Assembly: GCF_019669925.1 (NCBI RefSeq)
Contig: NZ_AP019779.1
Span: 620,001-684,000, forward strand
Direction of reading: 5' to 3'
DNA length: 64,000 nucleotides
Origin: Methanobrevibacter arboriphilus
Lineage (GTDB): Archaea; Methanobacteriota; Methanobacteria; Methanobacteriales; Methanobacteriaceae
Part shown: one piece after another, positions 27,837 to 36,014 of the stretch
Layout: every line of letters starts with the position of its first letter
How positions within the stretch are numbered: position 1 is the stretch's first letter
Translations under genes and position numbers: made by a program
Notes under the pieces: generated by a model
Database searches by the model: none
What the model was told of the DNA's origin: nothing
Seen by the model: only the letters and a program-made list of their open reading frames with translations

Positions 27837-28864
27837 CCTTTATATTCTTTCAATACTTTTAAACTTTTCTTAGTAGACATTGCACCATACCATTTATCCA
27901 TACCCGAATAATCAAAATCTTTCCAACCAGACTTATACTTAACACTTACAGTACGATGAGTACCACTACTTGCAGAAGCAGAATAATAAGAGAGTATCCT
28001 ACAAGACACTTTATTACTCTTCAATTTAGCAAATATTTTATCACTCATACAAAAACAATCACATGAACCTCCACTATTAGGGTGTTTATATCCTCGCATT
28101 GACTTATTAACACTAGCAACAATCTTTTTAATGTCACTATCAGTATTACTATCAGAACTGGAAGATGAATTATCACTAAGAGTAGTAACATTCCTTATAT
28201 CACCCCAAACACTAACTAAAGCTTTATTACTATATTTTTTAATCAACTTCCCATTTTCATCATACAATTCATAACCTGTCTGAATATCAGAATAATCAGT
28301 ATTATTAACAAAACTAATAGCACTACTAATACTATAACCTTTCATTTCCTCAGGATAAGGCTTATAAATAAGATTAGCATTCTCATCAATATTAAAATAA
28401 ATAAGTGTTCCTTTTTGAAATTCAAGCGAAATTAACTGAGAAATAACCTCAAGTATAGTTATATCTTTAAAAGTTAAACTAGAAAAAACCGTTTTAGTTT
28501 TCTTTAAACTTAATTTAAGAGGACTAGAACCTAAATATCTCTTAAACAACAACTTCACAATTTGATGTGTTGTTTTCTTTTTAAAAGTTTCAGAAACTTC
28601 TCTTAATAAATATCTTTTATAATCTAAACATTCATACTTATAAAAATCATTCTTAGTACTTGTCTTTTTAACAATCTGCCCTGCAAAAGTCCTATGCCTA
28701 CTACTCACCAGTTTAACATGAGTTCCTTCTTCAAGGTCAGAATATGATGAAAAAGTTAAGCTTCCAGCTTTATTCCAATCTCTTTTAATATTCCAATCAG
28801 CAAAAATAGGAGTTTTTTTAAAACTATTAGTTTTTTTAAAAGTAGTATAAAGTTCAGTTGTCAT
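27833..28864 (-). CDS. baseplate hub (XkdQ-like) fused to a transglutaminase-like wall peptidase
   Basis: 343 residues. The first 230 look like a gpD/XkdQ-type hub (WNKAGSLTFSSYSDLEEGTHV, FAGQIVKKTSTKND, YECLDYKRYLLREV). A Ser/Asp linker (SSSSSDSNTDSD) leads to a C-terminal domain with Cys in GGSCDCFCMSDKIFAKLKSNK, His in SGTHRTVSVKY and Asp in WKDFDYSG, a papain/transglutaminase order. This parallels hubs of other phages that carry lysozyme. Start overlaps the upstream gene by 4 bp. Confidence 0.75.
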   Translation of the reverse strand: MTTELYTTFKKTNSFKKTPIFADWNIKRDWNKAGSLTFSSYSDLEEGTHVKLVSSRHRTFAGQIVKKTSTKNDFYKYECLDYKRYLLREVSETFKKKTTHQIVKLLFKRYLGSSPLKLSLKKTKTVFSSLTFKDITILEVISQLISLEFQKGTLIYFNIDENANLIYKPYPEEMKGYSISSAISFVNNTDYSDIQTGYELYDENGKLIKKYSNKALVSVWGDIRNVTTLSDNSSSSSDSNTDSDIKKIVASVNKSMRGYKHPNSGGSCDCFCMSDKIFAKLKSNKVSCRILSYYSASASSGTHRTVSVKYKSGWKDFDYSGMDKWYGAMSTKKSLKVLKEYKG

Positions 28865-29574
28865 TTTATCCCATATCTCTTTTTAAGATAATCTCTACTT
28901 TGTTTATTCCATTTACCAGTCCTATATTTACTTTTAAGCTTAGCTTTTTTCGTTTGCCATCTTTTAAGCTCTTGTTCAGTATAAATACAAAATAATCCAT
29001 CTCTTCGATACTTAAGATAAAATTTATCTTTCTTAAGCATATCTTGCAAATGATACACACATTTCACTTTGCTTTTTTTACAATTCTTTTTAGGAGTGCA
29101 TTTAAGCAAAGCAGTTATATACGAAGGCGTTTTATTTTTATTTGTTGATTTAGCAGTTGTGCTTGATGAATTGAATGTGTTAAATTTTTTTATATCAGCT
29201 ACAAATTTTTCTTGTTCTGTTATAACCCATTCATACTCCCTATAATCTTCAACAGGATAGCTAGGTGTTATAGATTCAACAACTCCCATAAAAGATTTAT
29301 TACCTATAACAATAGGCACTGATTTAGTTTTTGTTAAATTCACTAGGTTGTTGTAAGCTTTTTCATAAACTTCATACTGATCTGGAGTTAAAATGCTTTT
29401 GAATTTTATACTTTCACTTTTGTTTGGGAAATTCTTTAAATATGATTTCCCACTTGTTAATTCAGCTTTTTTATAATTCAAAGTATTTTCAAAATCAACC
29501 CCTAGATTCTGGATTATCTTTTCAATTTTAAGTCCATTAACAACAACTTTTGTTAAAGTTACATGTTCACCCAT
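28861..29574 (-). CDS. baseplate protein (XkdP position) with wall-binding-like C-terminus
   Basis: 237 residues. The N-terminal 130 form a beta domain (ESIKFKSILTPDQYEVYEKA, SFMGVVESITPSYPVEDYRE). After a Ser/Thr linker, residues 150-230 read like a peptidoglycan-binding_1 fold as used in these archaea: VYHLQDMLKKDKFYLKYRRD, then a T-x-x-x-L-x-x-WQ segment. It is first of three successive baseplate genes with wall-directed ends. In PBSX the matching gene encodes a LysM protein, so the role (wall docking) is kept with another fold. Confidence 0.7.
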   Translation of the reverse strand: MGEHVTLTKVVVNGLKIEKIIQNLGVDFENTLNYKKAELTSGKSYLKNFPNKSESIKFKSILTPDQYEVYEKAYNNLVNLTKTKSVPIVIGNKSFMGVVESITPSYPVEDYREYEWVITEQEKFVADIKKFNTFNSSSTTAKSTNKNKTPSYITALLKCTPKKNCKKSKVKCVYHLQDMLKKDKFYLKYRRDGLFCIYTEQELKRWQTKKAKLKSKYRTGKWNKQSRDYLKKRYGIK

Positions 29575-29579
29575 GATTT

Positions 29580-32500
29580 TTAACTCCTACTAGCTTCACG
29601 ATCATTATAGTCCTCTATAATATCCATTACGTAATTTGCAACATCTCTTTCAGTAATTAGGCTATTAAAATTATTAATAATGTTATTGCCTCCTGAAGGA
29701 TACATACTTTCACCATTATTTGCTTCTTCAAAAGGAGAACCAGCAGCACCACCTACCCAATTAACACTACTACCATAATAAATATCCATCACAGAACCAG
29801 AATTTTGTCTTAATAAATCATTAACATTTAAATCTGCTTTTTCCTCATCAGTCATACCTGCTGTTAAATTAGCACCTAGTGCAGATCCTGCAGTATAAAA
29901 ATCACTAGTAAGGCTACGAATAAAACTAATAGTATCATTCATTCCTGAAATAATAGCTGCTATTGGACTGTTTATTCCTGCACCAGCTCTAAAACCACTG
30001 ACTAATGCAGCGCCTAGTGCATTACCTGCACTTTGCATTGTATCATAACGATTTTTAACAGCTGATATAGCAGCACTTACAACAGTAACACTTGCAGATC
30101 CTAAATTTTTAGCTCCTATTTTAAACCCAGTGGTAATTTTAGAACCCATATTTTGAGCAGCAGCTTGAACACCAGCACCAGCAGACAAAGCATTATTAAT
30201 CGCTTGAATAGTTGTTTTTAATGAGTTTAATATGTTTATTTTAGCAGTATCAACTTGGAAAGGCATACTGTTTAAATGCTGATTAATACTATACAAAGCA
30301 GATATAGCTGATTTAATATTTCCAGCATTATCAGTTATATTTGTTCCAATATTAGCACAGTTATTTGAAATGTATAATCCTACTTCAGCTATTTTTGAAA
30401 TTATTGTCTTTAAGTTGGTTATAGCTTGTGTTTTAGCAGGATCAATATTAAATCCTTTTGTATTTAAATGTTGATTAATACTATATAAAGTATCGATAGC
30501 AAGTTTAAATGGTTCTGCCATAGCAGGAGTTGCAACAATTGATGTCCAATTATCACTAATACTTTTAGATGCATTTACTAATGGCATTATAGCATTGTTA
30601 AGATTACGAATAGTATCTATTTTCTCTTTAGGAATATTAGGCAAATTAACAGTATTAATAGCGGTGCCAATTATATATAGGTTATCTAAAGTAGTTTTCA
30701 TACCTTTAGTGTCAGTTATACTGACCATTTTTTTACCATACCACCCAACACCAAGAGCATCTTTGATAGATTCAGAAGCTTTTTGAAGATCGCCTGTGAC
30801 ATCAGATAATCGTTTAATTGTGTCAGTTTTGCCTGCATTGACTGAAGGTATATTAACAGTATTAATCTGTGTAGCAATTTTATATAGATTGTCTAAAGTT
30901 GCTTTCATACCCTTACTGTCCTTTATGGTGATTATTTTCTCACCAAACCAACCTAAAGATTCATTAACCGCATCACTAGCTTTTTGTAAATACTTTAATG
31001 TATCAGCTAATCTTTGTATCATGTCTGTTTTTTCTTTTGGAATAGATGGTATGTTTATAGCTTGTATTTCTTTTCCAATATCGGTCATGTGTCTTATATT
31101 CTGTCTTATAGCCTGCATACCTCCTGTAAGCATAACGCCCAAACCAGATAAATTAAGCCCAGTCAATTGACCCATAGCACTTGCAATACCTTTAATTGAT
31201 AAAGCAATTTGGTTAATTTTATTAACACTTGAATCATCTATATTCATTTTAGATACTTCATTAAGAAGTGCTTCTATTTCTTTACTTGCTACCCAAAACT
31301 GAGCCAAAGCTAAACTAGTATTAATGATACCTCCTGTTGCAGTATAAACAACATTAACAATATTGATAGCAGTGAGTACTGTGAAAGCTTTTAAAAGTTC
31401 CCACATAGCAAGACCAATCTGTTTGATGCCTTCAATTGCAGAGGTCAAATTAAGTTTATCAAATCTAAGAGCTATAACAACCTCACCAATAAGTCTAACA
31501 AATAACAATACTTCAATGGCTAATCCTGCCACTATTGGTATCATAATAGCAATTACTGCACTAATAGCGATTAAAGGTACAAGCATTGTAGTAATAGAAG
31601 CACTAATAGCAGACAACCCTGTTGCACCTGCAGCTGCTCCTGGAGCTGCACCACTTGCTGCACCACCAACAGCCCCAACACCTTTTATACCTTTTGCTGC
31701 ACCACCCATAGATGCAGCTCTTGCAAGATTATTCGCTTCAAGAGCAGCCGTATTTGCTGTAAGTGCTGCAGTATTTGCTCCTAGTTCTGCCGTTTGAGTG
31801 GCTAAACCAGCACCTTTTAAAGCATTAACTAGTCCGCCTCCTCCTTTAAGAATTGATCCAAACCCTTTAATTCCTGACAAAGTAGCTGTGAAACTTCTAC
31901 CTACCATTCCAAGAGCACCAACAAGACCTATAAGTCCTACACCTAACAATCCTACAACTGCAATAGTAGATAATATTGATGTAGAAGCACCCTTAGTTAA
32001 TTCATCTAACCACATAAAACCGTCAGCAATAGGTTTAATCATATTAATAAGAGTTGTTCCTATGTTTGTCATACTGGCGTCGAAAAGAGCTTTTAATTGA
32101 TCAATAGATTTAGAAGGAGCATCAATATCTAATGCTCCCATAATTCCCTCTTCTTGAAGCATATCTTGCAATATTTTGATTCGCTCATCTACTGTATCAG
32201 CACCTTCTAAAAGACCTTTCCATTTTTCAGGATCTCTTAAACTTGAAAGAGTATCTTCCATCAAACCTAAATCACCAGTAGATAAGAAATTTTTAAGTTC
32301 TTTTTCCATCTCATACATAGTTGCCCCAGTACGACCACCAAGCATTTCATACCCAGCAACTACCTTTTCAGTCATACCTAAAGTCGAATCAGATACTTTA
32401 TTGTTAAGATTAATTACTAACCCTGCTACATTTTTAAATAATGAATCACTTGATTGGCCTGTACTAGCTAAATTATTAACAGTATCATAAAATCTATCAG

Positions 32501-33194
32501 CTTTCTTTTTAGCTTGATCCAATCCCATGCCTGATTGTTGTAAACTTCCTACCCAATTCCTCCAAGCTTTATCCATGTTAGTAGCTGTTTCTACTCCGTT
32601 GGTTAAAAGTTGACTAGCTCCTGCAGTAGCGAGTAAACCTCCTACTCCTTGTTCAAGTCCGCTTATGCCTTCAGCTTGATTTTGGATATTTTGTAATGAG
32701 GATATAGCTTCAGAATCATCAACAGTAGGTTTAATTTTAGGAGAAGAACCATCGAGGTTATCAGTAGCTGTTTGAATAGCTTGTAATTCATCAATAGCCC
32801 CAGACTCAATCATAGTTTTTATTTGTGGAGATAAACCATCAAGATCATTTATTTTCTTACGAATTTCATCTATCCTATCTTCTGCCGCATTATCCATTTG
32901 TACACGAAGATTAGGAGGAAGCATATTTTTTAATTCATTATATTCGGATTTAATCTTCTTTATCTCTTCTAATCCTTCTGTAGCCACACCTATATTGACT
33001 AATGTTTTTTCAGCAGCAATTTCTTTAGCTTTTTTCTGCACCTCTCTTAGTTTATCAGTTGCACTATTTGCATCAGCACCTACTTTGATTTCTGTTTCTT
33101 CTGCAGAAAGTTGTTTAAGTTGTTTGTTTAGTGATTCTAATTCATCACCATCTACACTGGTTTTGATTTTAATATCTACTTCATTGGAAGACAT
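29580..33194 (-). CDS. tail tape measure protein
   Basis: 1204 residues, by far the longest gene. N-terminal coiled coils (LESLNKQLKQLSAEE...), a TMP core around 190-360, several hydrophobic segments near 420-600 (TSILSTIAVVGLLGVGLIGL; an Ala/Gly-rich stretch), and three 55-70-residue repeats at about 720-960 containing INTVNIPS and IPKEKIDTI variants. The protein sets tail length and is ejected with DNA. Start ATG follows AAAGGAGTAG. The repeats suggest that tail length could vary by unit loss or gain. Confidence 0.93.
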   Translation of the reverse strand: MSSNEVDIKIKTSVDGDELESLNKQLKQLSAEETEIKVGADANSATDKLREVQKKAKEIAAEKTLVNIGVATEGLEEIKKIKSEYNELKNMLPPNLRVQMDNAAEDRIDEIRKKINDLDGLSPQIKTMIESGAIDELQAIQTATDNLDGSSPKIKPTVDDSEAISSLQNIQNQAEGISGLEQGVGGLLATAGASQLLTNGVETATNMDKAWRNWVGSLQQSGMGLDQAKKKADRFYDTVNNLASTGQSSDSLFKNVAGLVINLNNKVSDSTLGMTEKVVAGYEMLGGRTGATMYEMEKELKNFLSTGDLGLMEDTLSSLRDPEKWKGLLEGADTVDERIKILQDMLQEEGIMGALDIDAPSKSIDQLKALFDASMTNIGTTLINMIKPIADGFMWLDELTKGASTSILSTIAVVGLLGVGLIGLVGALGMVGRSFTATLSGIKGFGSILKGGGGLVNALKGAGLATQTAELGANTAALTANTAALEANNLARAASMGGAAKGIKGVGAVGGAASGAAPGAAAGATGLSAISASITTMLVPLIAISAVIAIMIPIVAGLAIEVLLFVRLIGEVVIALRFDKLNLTSAIEGIKQIGLAMWELLKAFTVLTAINIVNVVYTATGGIINTSLALAQFWVASKEIEALLNEVSKMNIDDSSVNKINQIALSIKGIASAMGQLTGLNLSGLGVMLTGGMQAIRQNIRHMTDIGKEIQAINIPSIPKEKTDMIQRLADTLKYLQKASDAVNESLGWFGEKIITIKDSKGMKATLDNLYKIATQINTVNIPSVNAGKTDTIKRLSDVTGDLQKASESIKDALGVGWYGKKMVSITDTKGMKTTLDNLYIIGTAINTVNLPNIPKEKIDTIRNLNNAIMPLVNASKSISDNWTSIVATPAMAEPFKLAIDTLYSINQHLNTKGFNIDPAKTQAITNLKTIISKIAEVGLYISNNCANIGTNITDNAGNIKSAISALYSINQHLNSMPFQVDTAKINILNSLKTTIQAINNALSAGAGVQAAAQNMGSKITTGFKIGAKNLGSASVTVVSAAISAVKNRYDTMQSAGNALGAALVSGFRAGAGINSPIAAIISGMNDTISFIRSLTSDFYTAGSALGANLTAGMTDEEKADLNVNDLLRQNSGSVMDIYYGSSVNWVGGAAGSPFEEANNGESMYPSGGNNIINNFNSLITERDVANYVMDIIEDYNDREASRS

Positions 33195-33295
33195 AATAAT
33201 ACTACTCCTTTGGGAAATTTTTTTAGAAAAGATTAATAAGTATAATAAGAAAAAATAATAATATTTAATAAAAATAGTATATGAGGTAATAAAAT

Positions 33296-33733
33296 ATGGA
33301 AAATAAAAAGATAATTATAATATTAATAGCAATAATAGCTATTATTACTGTATCTGCAGTTGGTGGAATTATGGTTTTAAATAATGGAAATTTAACATTA
33401 GATACTGATGCATATGTAGTTAGTTCAAGTATGAATACAGTTAATGAACATAATTATACTGATACTGATTTGAATATTACTTATGATATCAAAAATTCAA
33501 CTAATATATATTTAAGAATTGGAAATTTAGAAAATGGACCTTATTCTGCAGAATTTATATATTACGATAGTAATGGAAAACAATTATCAAAAGAAACTAT
33601 TAGTGCTGTTGGAGGGTCAAGCCAAACTGAAAGATCTTTTTCATCAAATATAGAGACACATAATCTTGATCATATTAATTTTAAAATATTTGATCGTGGT
33701 AATATGGTTTTTAATGGGACTATAAGTAAATAA
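33296..33733 (+). CDS. membrane-anchored extracellular protein in a moron position
   Basis: 145 residues on the opposite strand inside the tail operon, with GAGGTAATAAA before the ATG. One N-terminal helix (IIIILIAIIAIITVSAVGGI) anchors a beta-sandwich-like outer part (LNITYDIKNSTNIYLRIG, GPYSAEFIYYDSNGKQL). The unlinked orientation and own promoter are the hallmarks of a moron expressed from the prophage, perhaps altering the cell surface or blocking superinfection. No known family. Confidence 0.75.
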   Translation: MENKKIIIILIAIIAIITVSAVGGIMVLNNGNLTLDTDAYVVSSSMNTVNEHNYTDTDLNITYDIKNSTNIYLRIGNLENGPYSAEFIYYDSNGKQLSKETISAVGGSSQTERSFSSNIETHNLDHINFKIFDRGNMVFNGTISK

Positions 33734-33830
33734 AATATAAGTGATTAATATGAAAAATTATAAAAAAATTAATAATTATAAACCATATAAATATATTATA
33801 TATTATTAATTCCTTTTTTTTTATTTATTT

Positions 33831-34387
33831 TTATTTTCTTTTTCCTCCTGCCATAATGAATTTGTATCGTAGCACCTCATTTGTAATAACTTCAAAAGCA
33901 AGTCTGACAAAACCTGAACGATTATTAAGATCTTCTTGATCTAATAATAACAATCCTGCACAATATTTTCGTGTTATGTGTCCTAACTTGCCATTTTCAA
34001 AGTTAAGGTGCTTCTTTAAAAAGCTAATTGTATGCCACTAGACTTGATGTCAAATCCTGATTCTACTAATATTTTATTAGCTATTGTAATTGTTAAACCA
34101 CCTAAGCCATCGAATAAAGCTTTTAACTCATCAATAGTATATAATCGTTTTTCTTCTGGATTGTATAATGTTTGTGATAAAAGATAAGGTATACGTTCAT
34201 CTACGTGCTTATTATTCATTTTCATGAAAGTTTTCTGGCTTAATGGTTTGAAGTTTATTGCTACTATTCCATTTCCTAGTTTGAATTTTTCTGTTTGGTA
34301 GTAATCTTTTTGTGTTATTTTTACCTCTGTTTCAGCTAATAATTCATTTAAGCTTTTTTCTTGTATTTTCGGTTTATTTTCACTCAT
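33831..34387 (-). CDS. tail assembly chaperone with programmed -1 frameshift (XkdN / G-GT-like)
   Basis: The zero frame (34016-34387, 123 residues) is XkdN-like: LLAETEVKITQKDYYQ, GIVAINFKPLSQKTFMKMNN, and ends GIQLAF-stop. At GCT TTT TAA (34024-34016) the P-site Phe codon can slip back one base in a five-T run, after which the -1 frame stays open for 62 codons (LKKHLNFENGKLGHITRK ... VLRYKFIMAGGKRK) to a TAA at 33831. This is the usual place and layout of the tail chaperone frameshift, between tube and tape measure. The short and long proteins would coat the tape measure during tail assembly. Confidence 0.85.
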
Positions 34388-34436
34388 AATTTTTACTCCT
34401 TTAAAAAATTAATAATATATATTAAAATAGTTTTTT

Positions 34437-35309
34437 TTAACATCCTATTGCTTCTAATAAATCAATTTGTACAGTATAATCATGATATATTTTACCTAAA
34501 AGTTTACTCATTGATACTGCTTCTCTGTGTGCTTGACTTGCAGCTATTTCAGCTAATTCAATAACTTTAACATATCTTGGAACATACCTTTCTTTTTCCA
34601 TTAAAAAACTAAAAATAGTTTCAGCACTTATCATAGCTTTTAATTCTACATCAGTTAAATAATCTCTAAGCAACCTATTATGTGGTACTTTTCTTATTTC
34701 CCGTAATTCTTTAGCTGTGTGTCCAGTTATATGAATGTTGAATACATCACTGATTTTACTACAAAGATTAGGAGATGCTATCTCTAACTCTGATAAATAC
34801 TCATTCCTTCCTAAATTAATAAAAATACTTAAACTTCTTTGTTGCAATTGAGGGGTTGATTTTCCTTCATTTAACCATAAATCACGGTTTTTAAGATGGT
34901 TGACAGTGGGTTTTTTGTTACCTACAATTTCAAAGAAAGATTTAGTTGAAGTTATTTTTAAATCGCCTTTTCTTAAGCCTTCAAGTAATTCTTTAATATG
35001 GTTTCTAAATTCTAACGCTCTTGGACTTCTAAGCCACATACCAAGACTATACAAAACATTTATATCATAAAAATTCACAGGTTTATCAGAACCGACTAAT
35101 ATGCATTTTTGCATATTGCTATTTTGATCAATTTCACCAACTTTTAACAATTCATTAATGTTTCTATCAATAGTTGATTGATTTACATCAAATAAAACAG
35201 TGAAAAAACGGTTTGTAAACCAACACATACTATTGTCATCTATTTTAGTTTCTCTTTCATCTAATCCGTAGCCATGGATTAAATCTTTAAATTTTTCTAA
35301 ATTATTCAT
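34437..35309 (-). CDS. RhuM-like protein inserted in the tail operon
   Basis: 290 residues from ATG 35309, behind AAGGAGTAAAATT. Residues 30-110 match the RhuM N-terminus: WFTNRFFTVLFDVNQSTIDR, then KPVNFYDINVLYSLGMWLRS and ALEFRNHI. The C-terminal half differs from RhuM. Such proteins are found in phages and pathogenicity islands, often with antirepressor-like roles. Its place, between tube and chaperone genes, is abnormal. It is preceded by a structured RNA region and ends EAIGC like the antirepressor at 19545. Confidence 0.75.
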   Translation of the reverse strand: MNNLEKFKDLIHGYGLDERETKIDDNSMCWFTNRFFTVLFDVNQSTIDRNINELLKVGEIDQNSNMQKCILVGSDKPVNFYDINVLYSLGMWLRSPRALEFRNHIKELLEGLRKGDLKITSTKSFFEIVGNKKPTVNHLKNRDLWLNEGKSTPQLQQRSLSIFINLGRNEYLSELEIASPNLCSKISDVFNIHITGHTAKELREIRKVPHNRLLRDYLTDVELKAMISAETIFSFLMEKERYVPRYVKVIELAEIAASQAHREAVSMSKLLGKIYHDYTVQIDLLEAIGC

Positions 35310-35330
35310 AATTTTACTCCTTAATATCAT

Positions 35331-35520
35331 GTTACCACACAGTTATAATTTTAACGACCCATATTAAGGATTTCTGTGCGGTAGGGTCGCCAACTAACGT
35401 ATCTGGCACGGTTTACCAACTTGTACAAAAAAGGTAAATATCCTATGAGCAGACTTGCACTACTCCATTAAAAACAGCTTTTTGTTTATAGGATAAAAAA
35501 AAATTAATAAAAGTATATTA
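35331..35520 (-). ncRNA. structured RNA candidate with pseudoknot, leader of the RhuM-like gene
   Basis: Unusually GC-rich for the window. On the minus strand: TATCCTAT (35495-35488) pairs with ATAGGATA (35446-35439), TTTACC (35438-35433) with GGTAAA (35417-35412), CGACCC (35389-35384) with GGGTCG (35360-35355), and CCGCACAG (35381-35374) with CTGTGTGG (35342-35335). The last two cross, giving an H-type pseudoknot that ends about 15 nt before the ribosome site of the RhuM-like gene. Could be a regulatory leader or a separate RNA. Confidence 0.6.
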
Positions 35521-35523
35521 AAT

Positions 35524-35997
35524 TTAGCCTACTCCTTCGAGTGGTGTAGAACCATCATAACCATCTACTAATTCAGTTAATTTATTAGTTTTAATAGTCA
35601 TTTTATTACTGAATTGGTCTTCAGGACTCCATTCACTTGTTCTTTTAATAGTACCTCCAAACATTAAAAATTCATGCACATAAGGAGTAGAATCAATAGA
35701 ATCATTTGTATTTTCTTCACCACTCCATAATGCAGAGTAAAAATTACCCACTGCAAAAACTCTTAATTGTTCTTTAATTTGCTGCTTATTTTTACCATAC
35801 GCAACACCTTCAACACTAACCTCTGCACCAGTATTAGGAGCACCTATTTGTACTTCACCATCACTGGTTAATTTAGTGCTAGTATCATCAGCTTTTTCTG
35901 GTGAAAAACTTGTTAAAAAGTTAAATTCAACTGGTCTTGCATTTTCTTTAAGCCATACTTTTAAAACACCGTTTTTAAGATCTATTACTCCAGACAT
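35524..35997 (-). CDS. contractile tail tube protein (XkdM-like)
   Basis: 157 residues, a beta-barrel subunit of the XkdM/DUF2001 sort: an N-terminal LKNGVLKVWLKENARPVEFN, a VSVEGVAYGKNKQQIKEQLR strand-helix and an EWSPEDQFSNKMTIKTNKL end. It directly follows the sheath gene (17 bp), as in all contractile phages. Homohexamer rings of it line the inner tube. Confidence 0.82.
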   Translation of the reverse strand: MSGVIDLKNGVLKVWLKENARPVEFNFLTSFSPEKADDTSTKLTSDGEVQIGAPNTGAEVSVEGVAYGKNKQQIKEQLRVFAVGNFYSALWSGEENTNDSIDSTPYVHEFLMFGGTIKRTSEWSPEDQFSNKMTIKTNKLTELVDGYDGSTPLEGVG

Positions 35998-36014
35998 AAA
36001 TCCATCCTCCTTTT

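Noticed and set aside
29600-33258. Several plus-strand frames opposite the tape measure gene
   Set aside because: They are mirror frames of a strongly coding minus-strand gene with no ribosome sites of their own.
35331-35520. group I intron
   Set aside because: No gene is split by the region and the conserved core elements were not found.
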